Assembly: GCA_965233855.1 (NCBI GenBank)
Contig: OZ247586.1
Span: 992,001-1,056,000 of the forward strand
DNA from: Megaera_A sp965233855
Lineage (GTDB): Bacteria; Pseudomonadota; Alphaproteobacteria; Rickettsiales; Rickettsiaceae
DNA length: 64,000 nt
Direction of reading: 5' to 3'
Both the position numbers and the translations under genes were made by a program. Shown one piece after another: positions 29,201-38,411 of the stretch. The notes below the pieces were generated by a model that had not been told where the DNA came from, searched no databases, and saw only the letters and a list, made by a program, of their open reading frames with translations. The first letter of the stretch is position 1, and every line of letters starts with the position of its first letter.

Positions 29201-31011
29201 TTGCTTTCACCAGCTGCTCTGATTTCAGTAATATGCGAATCACCAGCAACAGTAATTATACTTCCTGCGTTATTATTTTGGATATCAAGAAGCTTTAACG
29301 CTTTAGCATCACCTGAATTACCAATTTTACTTAGGAATGTTACATTGTTAGCTGCAACTCCAGCACCAATAACGATTTCACCACGGCTATCAGCTTGTTG
29401 TTGAATCAAACCATTAGCACTACCAATCTTTTGATTAGCAGCACCATTAATGATTAATTTACCTTCATCTGCATCAGTGAAGTTAATATTAAGTGCCTTT
29501 ACATCAGCTTTAGTTGTTAAAGCACCTTTTGCAATATTGATATCTTTAAAATCTATAGTAGCACCAATCGCACCAGTAACAGTAGATGTACCTTCAAATG
29601 TTAGAGCTGTGTTTCCAGCATTAGCAGTACTATTATCAATTGCGCCAGTAATATTAGCTCCATCTTTGAAAACAAAACTTGAACCAGCATTAGCTGCTTT
29701 AAGAATAGTTACTTTATGATCACCAGTATTAATTGTTACAGCACCAGCACCATTTGCAATTACTGCACCAAAAGCATTACCGTTAGCATCGCCAATTTTA
29801 CCTTTGATTTCACCAGCAGCTGCAAATTCAACCTGACCATTACCAGCACCATTTGCTACTAGATCACCAACAAGTGAACCATTTGCCGCAACTTTTAATT
29901 TTGCATTGTTATTTTGAAGGTTAAATGTTTTTGCATGATGAGCGTTAGCAGATAAGTCAACATCACCAGCGCCAGTAACTTGCACTAATTTTAATGCTTT
30001 ACCATCTTCACCAATAGTACCGGTAACAGTACCAATTGCATCAAAATGTAGCACACCAGTATTCGCAGTAGCAGCTTCAACATCACCTGTTATTGTCTTA
30101 CCAGTATCTAATTGCAATTTACCAGCACCAATTGTTGTTGTTGTTGCAGAAACATTACCTTTCATAATAACATTTGAATTTGCATCACCAGCTAGTTTAA
30201 TAAGATTTAAGTTCTTAGTTGCACCAATATCACCAGTTACAGTAGCAGATCCAGCAAAATTTAATTTACCTTCGTTAACTGCATCAACTTGACCAGTAAC
30301 AGTTACGTTATCTCCAATAGTAGCTTCAGCAGTAGCATGATCTAAGATAATTACATCAGCAGTTACGTTTGCGTTAAATGTAGCTTTTGAAGCAGCTCCT
30401 ACTAATTGAACCTTACCAAGGGTGTTCGTCGTACCAAGAATACCATTAAATACAACAGTTTTACCTGCATTAACTATAACAACACCGTTAGCAGCACCAT
30501 CAGAATTAATCGTTCCAGCAAGAGTAGCATCAGAATCAATAACTAAATCTGAGCCACCACCACCTGAACCAAGCACAACATCACCAAGACCAGTGAATGT
30601 TCCAGCTGCAATAGCGTCGTTTGCCGCGTTTACACCAGCATTATTAGCTAAAGTAAGACTTCGGACATCATTAACAGTAACATTTAATGTGTTAACACCA
30701 CCAGTATCAACGACAGGTCCAACTGTTGTGTTGTGCGCAACAGTAAATACTCCAGGAGCCTTACCATTAAGATCGATTGCATTAATTGTAATAGCACCAC
30801 CAGTTGCTAGAGCATGCCCTGCGTTAGAAAAATGGAACGAATCTCCATCACCAAGCACACCATTAGTATTCGCGTCAGCACCTCCGCCAATAATAACATC
30901 ACCACCATTATTATCAGTAATTTGAGCGCCCATCGCAGATGAGGAGCTTGTAATCATAGCAAACGCTGATGCGGTTGCTAAAAACTTTTTAAGTTTAAAC
31001 TTGTTTTCCAT
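26272..31011 (-). CDS. OmpB-like autotransporter 1 (large surface protein)
   Basis: A 1579-residue type Va autotransporter. I prefer the ATG at 31011 because it has an AAGGA site and gives a clean signal peptide (KKFLATASAFAMITSSSSAMGA); the frame is open 17 codons further up. Residues about 30-1290 form a repetitive Ala/Asn/Thr/Gly/Val-rich passenger with recurrent T-L-x-F-E-G and I-x-A-x-x-V units, expected to fold as a beta-helix. From about residue 1300 comes a 12-strand barrel (YGAWFNPFYSKTTQKA, GGSFGLDTRANDDLIIGGAF) ending HEGSLKIRVNF. Barrel and tail closely resemble rickettsial OmpB (Sca5), a major S-layer-like adhesin. It is the same type as the protein at 45210-49946. Confidence 0.93.
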   Translation of the reverse strand: MENKFKLKKFLATASAFAMITSSSSAMGAQITDNNGGDVIIGGGADANTNGVLGDGDSFHFSNAGHALATGGAITINAIDLNGKAPGVFTVAHNTTVGPVVDTGGVNTLNVTVNDVRSLTLANNAGVNAANDAIAAGTFTGLGDVVLGSGGGGSDLVIDSDATLAGTINSDGAANGVVIVNAGKTVVFNGILGTTNTLGKVQLVGAASKATFNANVTADVIILDHATAEATIGDNVTVTGQVDAVNEGKLNFAGSATVTGDIGATKNLNLIKLAGDANSNVIMKGNVSATTTTIGAGKLQLDTGKTITGDVEAATANTGVLHFDAIGTVTGTIGEDGKALKLVQVTGAGDVDLSANAHHAKTFNLQNNNAKLKVAANGSLVGDLVANGAGNGQVEFAAAGEIKGKIGDANGNAFGAVIANGAGAVTINTGDHKVTILKAANAGSSFVFKDGANITGAIDNSTANAGNTALTFEGTSTVTGAIGATIDFKDINIAKGALTTKADVKALNINFTDADEGKLIINGAANQKIGSANGLIQQQADSRGEIVIGAGVAANNVTFLSKIGNSGDAKALKLLDIQNNNAGSIITVAGDSHITEIRAAGESKLSLAAGDHKIGAINAAVTDKLALNIDADVKLINVKGAGNTVDFGTTTNRLGTISFKGNNTLTIEDGVNIVASGIDTGAADRGTLTFEGSSIFNAATTGNSLNQIKVDGGAGKTVKITKNIVVANDVLLAAGSTLELGGNITANNIQGKAADNQGTLRFVNEAASTVTGTVGAVNKLLAIEFGGSDVSFAGNVTHAGDYKFDAKNATKVTFNAATNVGGNNFVNASADAGVNHTVVLKNNTVFTGAVAKDTAATNQIIFQLDNAKNAQINAADASGAIFSTGTDGKGGLEFINANAVDVVHSAGQTGKTLENVIFMQSGEITNGVMAQNVAVVAGKTARLGGEVYGPNFTLANVGSTVQFLDGVKVNTVVNATVADKGNVEFLGGGSVESGKTLGVDVANRVNNVTFSDDATKMLALNANIFANKVTLKKGSVQAASDIAIDSPVVDATNAAIYLGGNDITVNGGVLTFSGEGKIDVAVAQSGNVISGGKVITGTGSTLKFAAGTKLAITPNDATSTRPTGGASREMTVIDNKTGNAVLAADMLDLTNVSIDSSKNPFTKWTSKLDANGGLVLIQSDGAADKITEILGGDLDGVDSANVKLLTEAAAGTDAAKFVDVLASLVSDEDKLDEALERLTTITTATDAIEGTMGNVSNDLGARLGHLGGVQSAGTPVQSGTVRKTASSAITGVAAGDDHARYGAWFNPFYSKTTQKARKGAAGYRDTTYGGSFGLDTRANDDLIIGGAFTFANSEMKHRDQKSGDKTKVNSLMFSIYAMQQITDTWFAQASATIGSNDVKNLEKRVSGLTTFDGVEGKYSSMSFNGEALFGYNYATEDFTLTPMGGLRYTRVNSAGYKETGSTTGQNLDISQKASNKLDVVVGARVSGGTFDVNGMSVTPELHGFINHDIIGKNPKQSQRIGGANGSLTAKSRKPIKTTYNLGLGVNADYGMMEYGVGYDVHLAEKRVGHEGSLKIRVNF

Positions 31012-31797
31012 AATTTTTATTTCCTTTTTATGGTTAATAATTTGAAATTTAAAATTTTTCAAAGAGTTTTGCCCTTTTTAAAACCTTAAAAATTCGATTT
31101 TGATCACTCGGTTAAAAACCACCTCTAACCCAGCTTTAACCAGGAAAAAAAAGCCTCCGCTGATTGTTTAAAAGCAGCGAAAACAGTAACCAATTACAGG
31201 GCAATTATATACACAAACCGCCACCTCATGCAATGTTTAAATATAGCTGAGCAAGGCTTTTTATACAGCACGATAATTATGCAACAGCAGTTAATAATTA
31301 AAAATCTATTAGGGTTTTTGTGTAAAAAGTTATAGATTAAAATAATACTTATTAGCACAGCCTTCAGAAGAGACATTGTCACCCGGAAGATAATAATCTT
31401 CTGCACCTGATCGGAATCTAGGAACGTTTCAGGTCATTCTTTAGTTAACTAGGCGAAACTTATGAATAACAAACGGCAAAAATAGAACAGAGTAATATCC
31501 TAGCCCGCTATGCGTTAGAGCCATTTTTAAAACAGGAATGTGTTAATAAACTAGCTCAAAAAATATATAGCTAAAGATTAAGAGACAAGACGAGCTATAT
31601 GTAAAATCATTTCAATATGAGCATGAAAAGCTTGAATTCAAGGAATTTTTGAAAAATAATCCATGTGAGCGCATCAAGGTTAAATGCCGATCGAATCACG
31701 AATATTTTATGCGATTTAATTATCAAACTAAAAGTTAAAACGCCATTAAAATAATAGCTAATTTTATTTTTCTTCAATTTAAATACTTTTTCACCAG
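31012..31797. other. Long spacer upstream of autotransporter 1
   Basis: About 790 bases between two minus-strand genes. The part nearest the autotransporter should hold its promoter and a 5' leader, but no clear box pair was found. A minus-strand open frame at 31194-31406 has no coding character. The 31480-31740 part contains two short protein-like open stretches on the plus strand, listed separately. Confidence 0.4.
31475..31738 (+). pseudogene. Possible remnant of an unidentified gene
   Basis: Two adjacent open stretches in different frames read like protein: SNILARYALEPFLKQE with CVNKLAQKIYS and a stop near 31575, then from 31571 LKIKRQDELYVKSFQYEHE followed by LEFKEFLKNNPCERIKVK and ending at TAA 31736-31738. 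Neither has a good start codon. I do not recognise the family. Chance coding is possible. Confidence 0.25.
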
Positions 31798-33996
31798 CTA
31801 TACCCCTCTCTCACTTCCTTTACTAGCAGGCGGTTTGCCTGGAGGAACGGAGCTGGGTGTTGATGTTGTTTTTGATCTATCTAGTTTAGTTTGTCGCATT
31901 TTAGTTGCTATTTTAGCAGCTTCTGAATTCGGCCCTACTGCGCCGGATCTTTGACGAGGTGGGGCTGTGTTAATCGCATTAGATCTTGGTCTTGATGCAG
32001 TTTGACGCGAAGTTGATTTAGGCACCGTATATTTTGGTGCTGTTTTACAGGATTCATCAAATTCTGTAGTTATAGCCTCTACTTTTGCCTCTTTTTTTTC
32101 GCCTTTGATTTCGCTATTAAAATGAGAAGATTTTTGATTTACTATTTTATTAGCAATTTTATCTTCTTTATTTAGTCCAAATTCTGGATTCGTTTTGATT
32201 GAGTGACAACCTGTAGTTCCTCCCTGAATTCCTGCCATTTCTTGAGTATGTCCACCAGCAACTTGATTGGAAAAGTTTCTTTGCCCTAACTTTGATTGCG
32301 GGTCTATTCCCAGGTGATTTGCTACAGATCTTTGGGAGTTTTTCATTTGCACGTAGCCCGTTCTATCCTTACCGCTCTTACAGAAATTTACATCATTTGG
32401 ATATTGTTTTACCGTCTCAGCTTGTAGCTGGCTAGTCAAAGCTCCATTCTTTACTGAATTTCTAACAATATTCATTTTTGAAGTTAGTTCCAAATTTACA
32501 TTCTGTGAGTTTGCTAGCAATGTGGAGGTGTCAGCTAGATCTCTTGCCTCCACTGCAACTCCAAGGTCGCGAGCTAAATCTGGATTTGTTTTTTCTAGAG
32601 CTTCAAGTTCTTGATTCGCTTTAGTTTCAGTGCTTTTATAAGCTCCAAAAGTTATTCTTTCTGCGAATTTTGCAAATCTAGACGTTCCCTTTTTTAGATG
32701 TCTTGCAACATTTTCAAGACCTGGTTTGCTTTCAAGATCCGCCCCGACTTTGCTTAAATTATCCTTAAATTTACTAGTGTCTCTACCCCCTCCAAGGAGC
32801 CTCCATCTATTGATAGGTGATGCAGAGACTGCTGCTCCAACATTTTTTCCACCCTTTTTGACTTGATCAAAAATGAAACCTTCATTTCGTCCGTCTAATG
32901 GAGTTTTACTGTTGAGAATATTTAAATTTAATTTTTCTCCTGGAGGAGCAAAGCTCTGCAGCTGTTTAATATTTTCATCAACTATTGCTTGTCTTGCCGC
33001 TTTATCCACTACTTTGATTTTGGTAGCTGGCGCCCCGCAATGCAGCGTTTGAGACAAAACATCAGAGCGCTCTTGCTCAGGGCCTTTAATAGCTGTAACT
33101 TTTTGATAAGCATTTCTTACACCAACCGCGTCACCCAAAAGTTGAGTTGGAATTATTTTTGTTCCAGATGCGATGCCAGAAGCAGCATCACGCATTAGAT
33201 TTTGTTTATGTTTAGGCATATTATCAAACCATTCAACCCCCGAAGGTTGCCCTGGTTCTGATGCAGCTATATCTTCATATTGTTTTTTCTGCGTTTCAGT
33301 GAGACCATTTAGCATTATTTCTGCTTCCATGACGGTGCGGGTCTGTCCTGATTTATCTTCAGCTTTGGTAAGAGTTACAATATGTTTATGTTCGTCATGT
33401 AAATTTGAAGTCTCTTTTGCAAAATTAAGTTGCTCCGCAGCTGAGACAGTTTGTTCTTTGCCATCAATATTTGCTGTATATGCAATTCCCGCTTGATCAA
33501 GCGCGTGAACTATTTGAGTATTGAATGTTTTAATATTACTGTTATTGAGAGCAGAAGGATCTTCCATTGCAGTTGTGGCAACATGCATTAGTTTTTGTTT
33601 TGCGGCTTCGAGTTGCTCAGGTTCAAGTCCAGCTTGATCAAGAAGTTGCATTCCTGCTCGCACTTCATTTAGGATTTGCATTCCATATTTTTCACCGGCA
33701 TCATTTTGCAGATCTGCTTTGCTATCTGTTACTCCTCTAGCATCTCTAACTAAAGCTTTAGTTCCATTGCCTAAATCACCACTCTCATGCCAGACAATTC
33801 CAATTTTATTATCTTTTATTTCATCTAACTTTTGAATTGCAGCACTAAGATCACCGCTAGCTACGAGCGATCTAACTTCTTCATTCTTTCTTTGAAGAGC
33901 TCCTTCACCTGGTGCTGCTGCTGGTTCGACGCTGTCTGCAAATTCAACAACGTTTGCCCGGTTTTCTTCTAGAACTTCATAATTACTTTTTGACAC
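31798..33996 (-). CDS. Putative secreted phosphoinositide phosphatase (CX5R, SopB/IpgD/SidF-like)
   Basis: The 732-residue protein has no signal peptide or membrane segment. Near residues 538-548 it has FCKSGKDRTGY, with nucleophile C539 and R545. This C-K-S-G-K-D-R-T-G form is the active site of the INPP4-like phosphatases SopB, IpgD and Legionella SidF, which remove phosphates from host phosphoinositides. It is followed by QVAGGHTQEMAGIQGGTTG, similar in shape to the conserved segment after the P-loop in that family. The first about 330 residues are helical and Gln/Glu-rich, and the last about 100 are disordered, Ser/Thr/Pro/Arg-rich, ending KPPASKGSERGV, a layout common in type IV secretion substrates. 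A host-cell role is inference. It lies between autotransporter 1 and lpxC. Confidence 0.75.
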   Translation of the reverse strand: MSKSNYEVLEENRANVVEFADSVEPAAAPGEGALQRKNEEVRSLVASGDLSAAIQKLDEIKDNKIGIVWHESGDLGNGTKALVRDARGVTDSKADLQNDAGEKYGMQILNEVRAGMQLLDQAGLEPEQLEAAKQKLMHVATTAMEDPSALNNSNIKTFNTQIVHALDQAGIAYTANIDGKEQTVSAAEQLNFAKETSNLHDEHKHIVTLTKAEDKSGQTRTVMEAEIMLNGLTETQKKQYEDIAASEPGQPSGVEWFDNMPKHKQNLMRDAASGIASGTKIIPTQLLGDAVGVRNAYQKVTAIKGPEQERSDVLSQTLHCGAPATKIKVVDKAARQAIVDENIKQLQSFAPPGEKLNLNILNSKTPLDGRNEGFIFDQVKKGGKNVGAAVSASPINRWRLLGGGRDTSKFKDNLSKVGADLESKPGLENVARHLKKGTSRFAKFAERITFGAYKSTETKANQELEALEKTNPDLARDLGVAVEARDLADTSTLLANSQNVNLELTSKMNIVRNSVKNGALTSQLQAETVKQYPNDVNFCKSGKDRTGYVQMKNSQRSVANHLGIDPQSKLGQRNFSNQVAGGHTQEMAGIQGGTTGCHSIKTNPEFGLNKEDKIANKIVNQKSSHFNSEIKGEKKEAKVEAITTEFDESCKTAPKYTVPKSTSRQTASRPRSNAINTAPPRQRSGAVGPNSEAAKIATKMRQTKLDRSKTTSTPSSVPPGKPPASKGSERGV

Positions 33997-34023
33997 AATA
34001 ATTCCACATATTTAGATATATAT

Positions 34024-34053
34024 ATCTTAACATTAGAGTTGAATTAGTTTCAA
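34024..34053 (-). promoter_or_regulatory. Possible promoter of the phosphatase gene
   Basis: On the minus strand TTGAAA (34048-34053) and TAAGAT (34024-34029) with an 18-base spacer, 27 bases before the ATG at 33996. This suggests transcription independent of lpxC. Confidence 0.4.
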
Positions 34054-34116
34054 TGAAATATGGTTCTTAACCGCAAGTTATTTAGTTAATTTGTGTATAA
34101 TGAGAAGTATATGTGG

Positions 34117-34968
34117 TTATTTTTCTGTCCATTGATAAGAGTATGGATCTTCAAATAATTTATGCAAAAACTTGTTATTCAGAGAATGACTTGTTTTGTA
34201 ACCGCTTATTTCGCCTATAATACTACCACCTGAATTAAAAAGATCACCGAGCAAGTCAAGCATCTTGTGCCTTACAAACTCGTTGTCATGCCTTAAACCC
34301 TCATGGTTTAGTATGATATCCTTGTCAATTCCAATTGCATTATCTAAAGAGGCTCCTTTTGCAAGACCTTTACTTTGCAAATAATCAAGCTCATGTAAAA
34401 AGCCAAAGGTTCTAGAATCAGCTATTTCTGCTCTAAAATTTTCTTTTTCATTCAGTTTATGTTGCTGCTTGCCAATGGCTGAGCTAGCAAAATCAATTGT
34501 TAAGTCAATTTGAAGATTTTCTGAAGGTTTTGCAAAAAGCTCACAATCATTATCTGATACATAAATTTCCCTAAGAAGTTTTAGATATTTTTTCGAAGTA
34601 TTTTGTATTTTTATTCCTGCATATTCAATCATAAATACAAAAGGCTTGCTGCTACCGTCCATTATAGGCACTTCTGGCCCGTCTATTTCAACAATAATGT
34701 TATCAATATTACATCCCCAAATTGCTGCCATTAAATGCTCAATAGTCGATATTTGCGTACCGGCGAAGTTTTTAATAGATGTTGATAGAGTAGTATCGCA
34801 AACATTATTGTATGTTGCATAAACTTTATTATCAACTTGAGTAATATCAGTTCTTACAAATATGACACCACTATTTTGCGGCGCAGGTTTTAGCGTAACT
34901 TGAGTTTTATTCCCAGAGTGCACTCCAATTCCAAAGCAACTAATGGGATTTTGAAGGGTTTGCTGCAT
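34117..34968 (-). CDS. lpxC: UDP-3-O-acyl-N-acetylglucosamine deacetylase
   Basis: The 283-residue protein has LpxC signatures: SCFGIGVHSG near the start, STIEHLMAAIWG with the first zinc-binding His at about residue 78, VPIMDGSSKPFVFMI, SRTFGFLHELDYLQSKGLAKGA, and HEGLRHDNEFVRHKMLDLLGDL with the second His and the Asp ligand. It catalyses the first committed step of lipid A synthesis in the cytosol, which implies an outer membrane with lipid A. Length is slightly short of the usual 300 but complete at both ends. Confidence 0.96.
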   Translation of the reverse strand: MQQTLQNPISCFGIGVHSGNKTQVTLKPAPQNSGVIFVRTDITQVDNKVYATYNNVCDTTLSTSIKNFAGTQISTIEHLMAAIWGCNIDNIIVEIDGPEVPIMDGSSKPFVFMIEYAGIKIQNTSKKYLKLLREIYVSDNDCELFAKPSENLQIDLTIDFASSAIGKQQHKLNEKENFRAEIADSRTFGFLHELDYLQSKGLAKGASLDNAIGIDKDIILNHEGLRHDNEFVRHKMLDLLGDLFNSGGSIIGEISGYKTSHSLNNKFLHKLFEDPYSYQWTEK

Positions 34969-35173
34969 AAATCTATTTGCGATTTGATAAAAATTTATTG
35001 AGTATATCCTAGAGAGTTAATACATAATAGAGCAACGAAAAATTTGTTACTAAATGTTTCATATGCATTTTTTAAAAAAACTCTAGACCAGTAAAAAAAC
35101 TTTTGCTATAAGTGTGCCTAGCTATTTAGGTAAATGAATCATTTTCGAAAACCTAGTATAGCAGCGTAATTGT

Positions 35174-35248
35174 TCCTCGGTAGCTCAGTGGTAGAGCAAA
35201 CGGCTGTTAACCGTTCGGTCGCTGGTTCGAATCCGGCCCGAGGAGCCA
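35174..35248 (+). tRNA. tRNA-Asn (GTT)
   Basis: Cloverleaf with acceptor TCCTCGG/CCGAGGA, D arm TAGCTCAGTGGTAGA, anticodon loop CTGTTAA with GTT at 35206-35208, T arm GGTTCGAATCC and encoded CCA at 35246-35248. The gene is 41 bases upstream of a tRNA-Arg, likely on one transcript. Confidence 0.96.
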
Positions 35249-35289
35249 TCTTTCTCTAGAAATATACTTTATTAAAGATATACGCATAT

Positions 35290-35366
35290 GCACCCGTAGC
35301 TCAACTGGATAGAGTACTTGACTACGAATCAAGCGGTTAGAGGTTCGACTCCTCTCGGGTGCACCA
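35290..35366 (+). tRNA. tRNA-Arg (ACG)
   Basis: Cloverleaf with acceptor GCACCCG/CGGGTGC, anticodon loop CTACGAA with ACG at 35334-35336, T arm AGGTTCGACTCCT and encoded CCA at 35364-35366. The 3' end lies only 3 bases before an insertion-sequence end at 35370. Confidence 0.96.
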
Positions 35367-36810
35367 TTCCAGCGATTCGAAATATGGAATAAAATCAGTG
35401 TTATAAAAAATATTATCGGCTTTGTAGCAAATTATCAGATTATATTTGCTTTATTTTTATCAAAAAGATGGTGATAATTACCAGATTTGCTAGTAGAAAA
35501 CATCACAAAATAACATTTTCACAAAAATGATACACCACAACGGTTATCAATAGCAAGTCTATTGATAAATACAGCTAGTAATCAATCAAACAACACCTTA
35601 AGTTGGTGGTGGTTCATAATCCATTTCTCCAATCAAAAATTCCCATAACGCTTCTAAGTTGGTAAAATACAGTCTATTAACAAACGCTCCGACTTGATGC
35701 CATAATGAAGCTAAACGGCTATATTTTAATCTGAGTTTTTGGAATAAACTATCGGTTAATTGATGAATTTGATGCATCAAAAATGATAATAATGTAAAGT
35801 TATAGAAGTTATAACATGAATTGTTTTTACCGTGACCATAATTATGTTCAATGTTATATCCATGATTTTTTAAACTATTGAAGCACTCATTTTCTATTTT
35901 CCAACGTGCTCTTGCAGCATCTAAAATAATTTTTGCATTCTTATTTGTGATTTCTAAGTCAGTTATCCATTTGCCAAAATACTGCACTTTTTTTGTGCCG
36001 TTTTTCTGAGGAACTAGCTCCCATGCAGCTATATAATTTGTTCTTTGTTTGGTGCCACTAAAGAGTTCAATATCATTAACCCACTCTATGACAAGTTCAT
36101 TATTTCTTCGGCTAGTGGTATAAACTTTAGATTTATCTATAGAGGTTAGATTATTCATCAATGTCTTATGTTGTTTGGGTTTTGCACGAAAAATGTAGTT
36201 TGCATTATGGGAATGTATCTTCTCAATTACTGGTGTTGTTGCATATAATCCATCGGCATTGATAATAATGCCTAACTTATCGTGATCCTTTCTAAACTTA
36301 TCTATAAATCTATAAAAAGCATTTACTTCACTATCTTCTTTTTTTGCTCCATCTTGTATGCAAATATCTTCTGGCATCACTGGTATGACCTGACGTAAGC
36401 CGTCTTTAACAATTGCCGCTTGTAATGCTTGATGGCAGTGATATGAGTTTTTGACAGTACCACGTGTTAAGCATTTTTTACAACTAATTTCCTTAGAGCT
36501 AAAATATTGCGTACCATCTACATTCAATAAATACTTCCCTGGTAATGTTTGATATTGTTCAAGGTGTTTGCCTCTTTGTAATTTATTAAATAATTCTTTA
36601 AATATTGGTCTAAATGCTACTTCTGGATTTACAGAATCTATAATATTACGCATTCCATTGTCTGTAGGAAGATCATTAACATTAAACATGCTTTTGAGGT
36701 TATTTTTTTGGTGATGATTCTGCATTTTGCGTTGAAATTATAATAACGATTGGGATTGAAAATACATGCAAGCAAGACCTGATAGCATCACATCCTTTAT
36801 CTTATGAGTA

Positions 36811-37777
36811 ACCCGAACTATGTATAAGAAAAGGACTGCATAGCTAGTGATATTGGGGTATTCTGTATTTTTGCAATCTAAAAAAGGTACCCCAATGAAT
36901 ATAGATTACGATAGTTTGTTCTGCTTTGTCGATGATTTTTGTAAAGGATTTGAAAATTGGTACAAAAAGACACTCATTACCAGTGGTATTAGAAAGCGTA
37001 ATAAACCATGTAAAATGAGCTTGTCAGAAATAATAACTATCCTGATAGCTTTCCATCAATCTGGAATGTCATGCTTTAAATATTTTTACCTAGAACTTAT
37101 GAGGAATCACAGAAACTTATTCAGCTACTTAGTACATTACGATCGCTTTACAGCACTAATAAAACTTGCTTTCCCTGCTGTGGTTTGCATGCTTAAAAGC
37201 CTTGAAGGTAAGGTAACAGAATATATGTTTATAGATGCAACGCCTATGGCTGTTTGTCATAATCTTCGAGAAAAAAGACATAAAGTTTTTAAAGGATTAG
37301 CTAAAAAAGGCAAGACTTCTACTGGTTGGTTTTTTGGCTTTAAGTTGCACTTTATTCTCAATACATTCGGAGAAATTGTAAGTATGACTATTACTGGTGG
37401 CAACGTTAATGATCGTTCTCCAGTTATGGAAATGGTGAAAGGTATTACTGGTAAACTTATTGGTGATAAAGGGTATATATCCAAAAAACTATCCGCTGAA
37501 TTATTTGAACAAAAAGTGACTTTGATTACTAAAATCAAAAAGAATATGAAAAATATTTTAATGGATACTACAGATAAAATGATGTTGATGCGTCGTAGTT
37601 TTATTGAGACTATATTCTCCTCTATGAAGTCATTGAATACTTTGATTCATAGTAGGCACAGATCACCTATCAACGCTTTTTCTCACTTATTTGCTGGACT
37701 CATAAATTACCAAATTAGAACTGATAAACCATCTCTAGATCAAATGGTAAAATTAGATTCTTATGCATAGTTGGGGT
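36811..37777 (+). mobile_element. IS982-family element nested in unit B
   Basis: The 967-bp element has imperfect 18-bp terminal repeats (left ACCCGAACTATGTATAAG, right end reverse complement ACCCCAACTATGCATAAG, 16 of 18 identical) and a perfect 8-bp target duplication TATGAGTA at 36803-36810 and 37778-37785. The host sequence rejoins exactly when the element and one duplicate are removed, as the uninterrupted copy A shows. One transposase gene fills it. Both ends and the gene look intact, so it may still be active. Confidence 0.95.
36895..37770 (+). CDS. IS982 family transposase
   Basis: I use the ATG at 36895 (MNIDYDSLFCFVDDFCKGF), which has an AAAAAAGG site upstream; a GTG at 36847 is in frame but lies close to the terminal repeat. 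The 291-residue protein has IS982 traits: a helical N-terminal domain, then MFIDATPMAVC, HKVFKGLAKKGKTSTGWFFG with FKLHFILN, TGGNVNDRSPV, LIGDKGYISKKL and a final MRRSFIETIFSSMKSL, giving the D-D-E triad. It cuts and moves its own element. An inverted GGGGTA/TACCCC pair flanks the leader just before the ATG and could limit translation. Confidence 0.93.
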   Translation: MNIDYDSLFCFVDDFCKGFENWYKKTLITSGIRKRNKPCKMSLSEIITILIAFHQSGMSCFKYFYLELMRNHRNLFSYLVHYDRFTALIKLAFPAVVCMLKSLEGKVTEYMFIDATPMAVCHNLREKRHKVFKGLAKKGKTSTGWFFGFKLHFILNTFGEIVSMTITGGNVNDRSPVMEMVKGITGKLIGDKGYISKKLSAELFEQKVTLITKIKKNMKNILMDTTDKMMLMRRSFIETIFSSMKSLNTLIHSRHRSPINAFSHLFAGLINYQIRTDKPSLDQMVKLDSYA

Positions 37778-38411
37778 TATGAGTACTGTTTGGCGCTCTA
37801 TTGTCTGAAATTAATCCAAATTTGTTAGAAATTGACTCTAACAATGCACTTACACTTAGGTGTTTTTTAGAATGAATACGACTGTACCAATCTTTATTAA
37901 ATATACTGGTATTATTCTAAAGATTTATATGCATTTTACTATTTTTTTCTTTTTGCTCTACGAAATACGTTTTTTCAATGCGTTATGATGCAACGGTTCT
38001 AGCTCATATTTCGAATCGCTGTTGTCTGTAGGAAGATCATTAACATTAAACATGCTTTTGAGGTTATTTTTTTGGTGATGATTCTGCATTTTGCGTTGAA
38101 ATTCTAATAACGATTGGGATTGAAAATACATGCAAGCAAGACCTGATAGCATCACATCCTTTATCTTATGAGTACTGTTTGGCGCTCTATTGTCTGAAAT
38201 TAATCCAAATTTGTTAGAAATTGACTCTAACAATGCACTTACACTTAGGTGTTTTTTAGAATGCATACGACTGTACCAATCTTTATTAAATATACTGGTA
38301 TTATTCTAAAGATTTATATGCATTTTACTATTTTTTTCTTTTTGCTCTACGAAATACGTTTTTTCAATGCGTTATGATGCAACGGTTCTAGCTCATATTT
38401 CGAATCGCTGG

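Larger units (their letters stand above)
35598..37877 (-). pseudogene. DDE transposase of unit B, split by IS982
   Basis: Compared with copy A, three lesions are visible: the ATG start is changed to ATT at 37877, the codon equivalent to the ochre of copy A is also TAA here, and an IS982 element is inserted in the N-terminal coding region at 36811. The downstream 375-codon part (ATG at 36725) is intact, with all D-D-E residues, and differs from copy A near the C-terminus (FTNLEALWE instead of FSSLEALWE). It is very unlikely to produce a full transposase. Confidence 0.88.
35370..38410 (-). mobile_element. Rearranged IS unit B: full copy plus tandem right-end fragment, with nested IS982
   Basis: A full copy of the window's DDE insertion sequence spans 35370-38021 and is split by an IS982-type element at 36811-37777. 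Directly abutting it is a second, truncated right end (38022-38410, 389 bp) that includes the transposase 5' part. Both outer boundaries are genuine terminal repeats (CAGCGATTCG at the left, CGAATCGCTG at the right). The same compound structure occurs inverted at 40828-44379 with an identical internal junction. No target duplication could be recognised. It starts 3 bases after tRNA-Arg and ends 1 base before the fliR stop codon. Confidence 0.9.

Noticed and set aside
31194..31406. 70-codon minus-strand open frame upstream of autotransporter 1
   Set aside because: Low-complexity hydrophobic translation, no homology recalled, lies in a promoter/leader region.
35174..35370. tRNA-Arg as an attachment site for an integrative element
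   Set aside because: The neighbouring sequence is an IS end with its own inverted repeat; no integrase gene or repeated tRNA 3' end was seen nearby.
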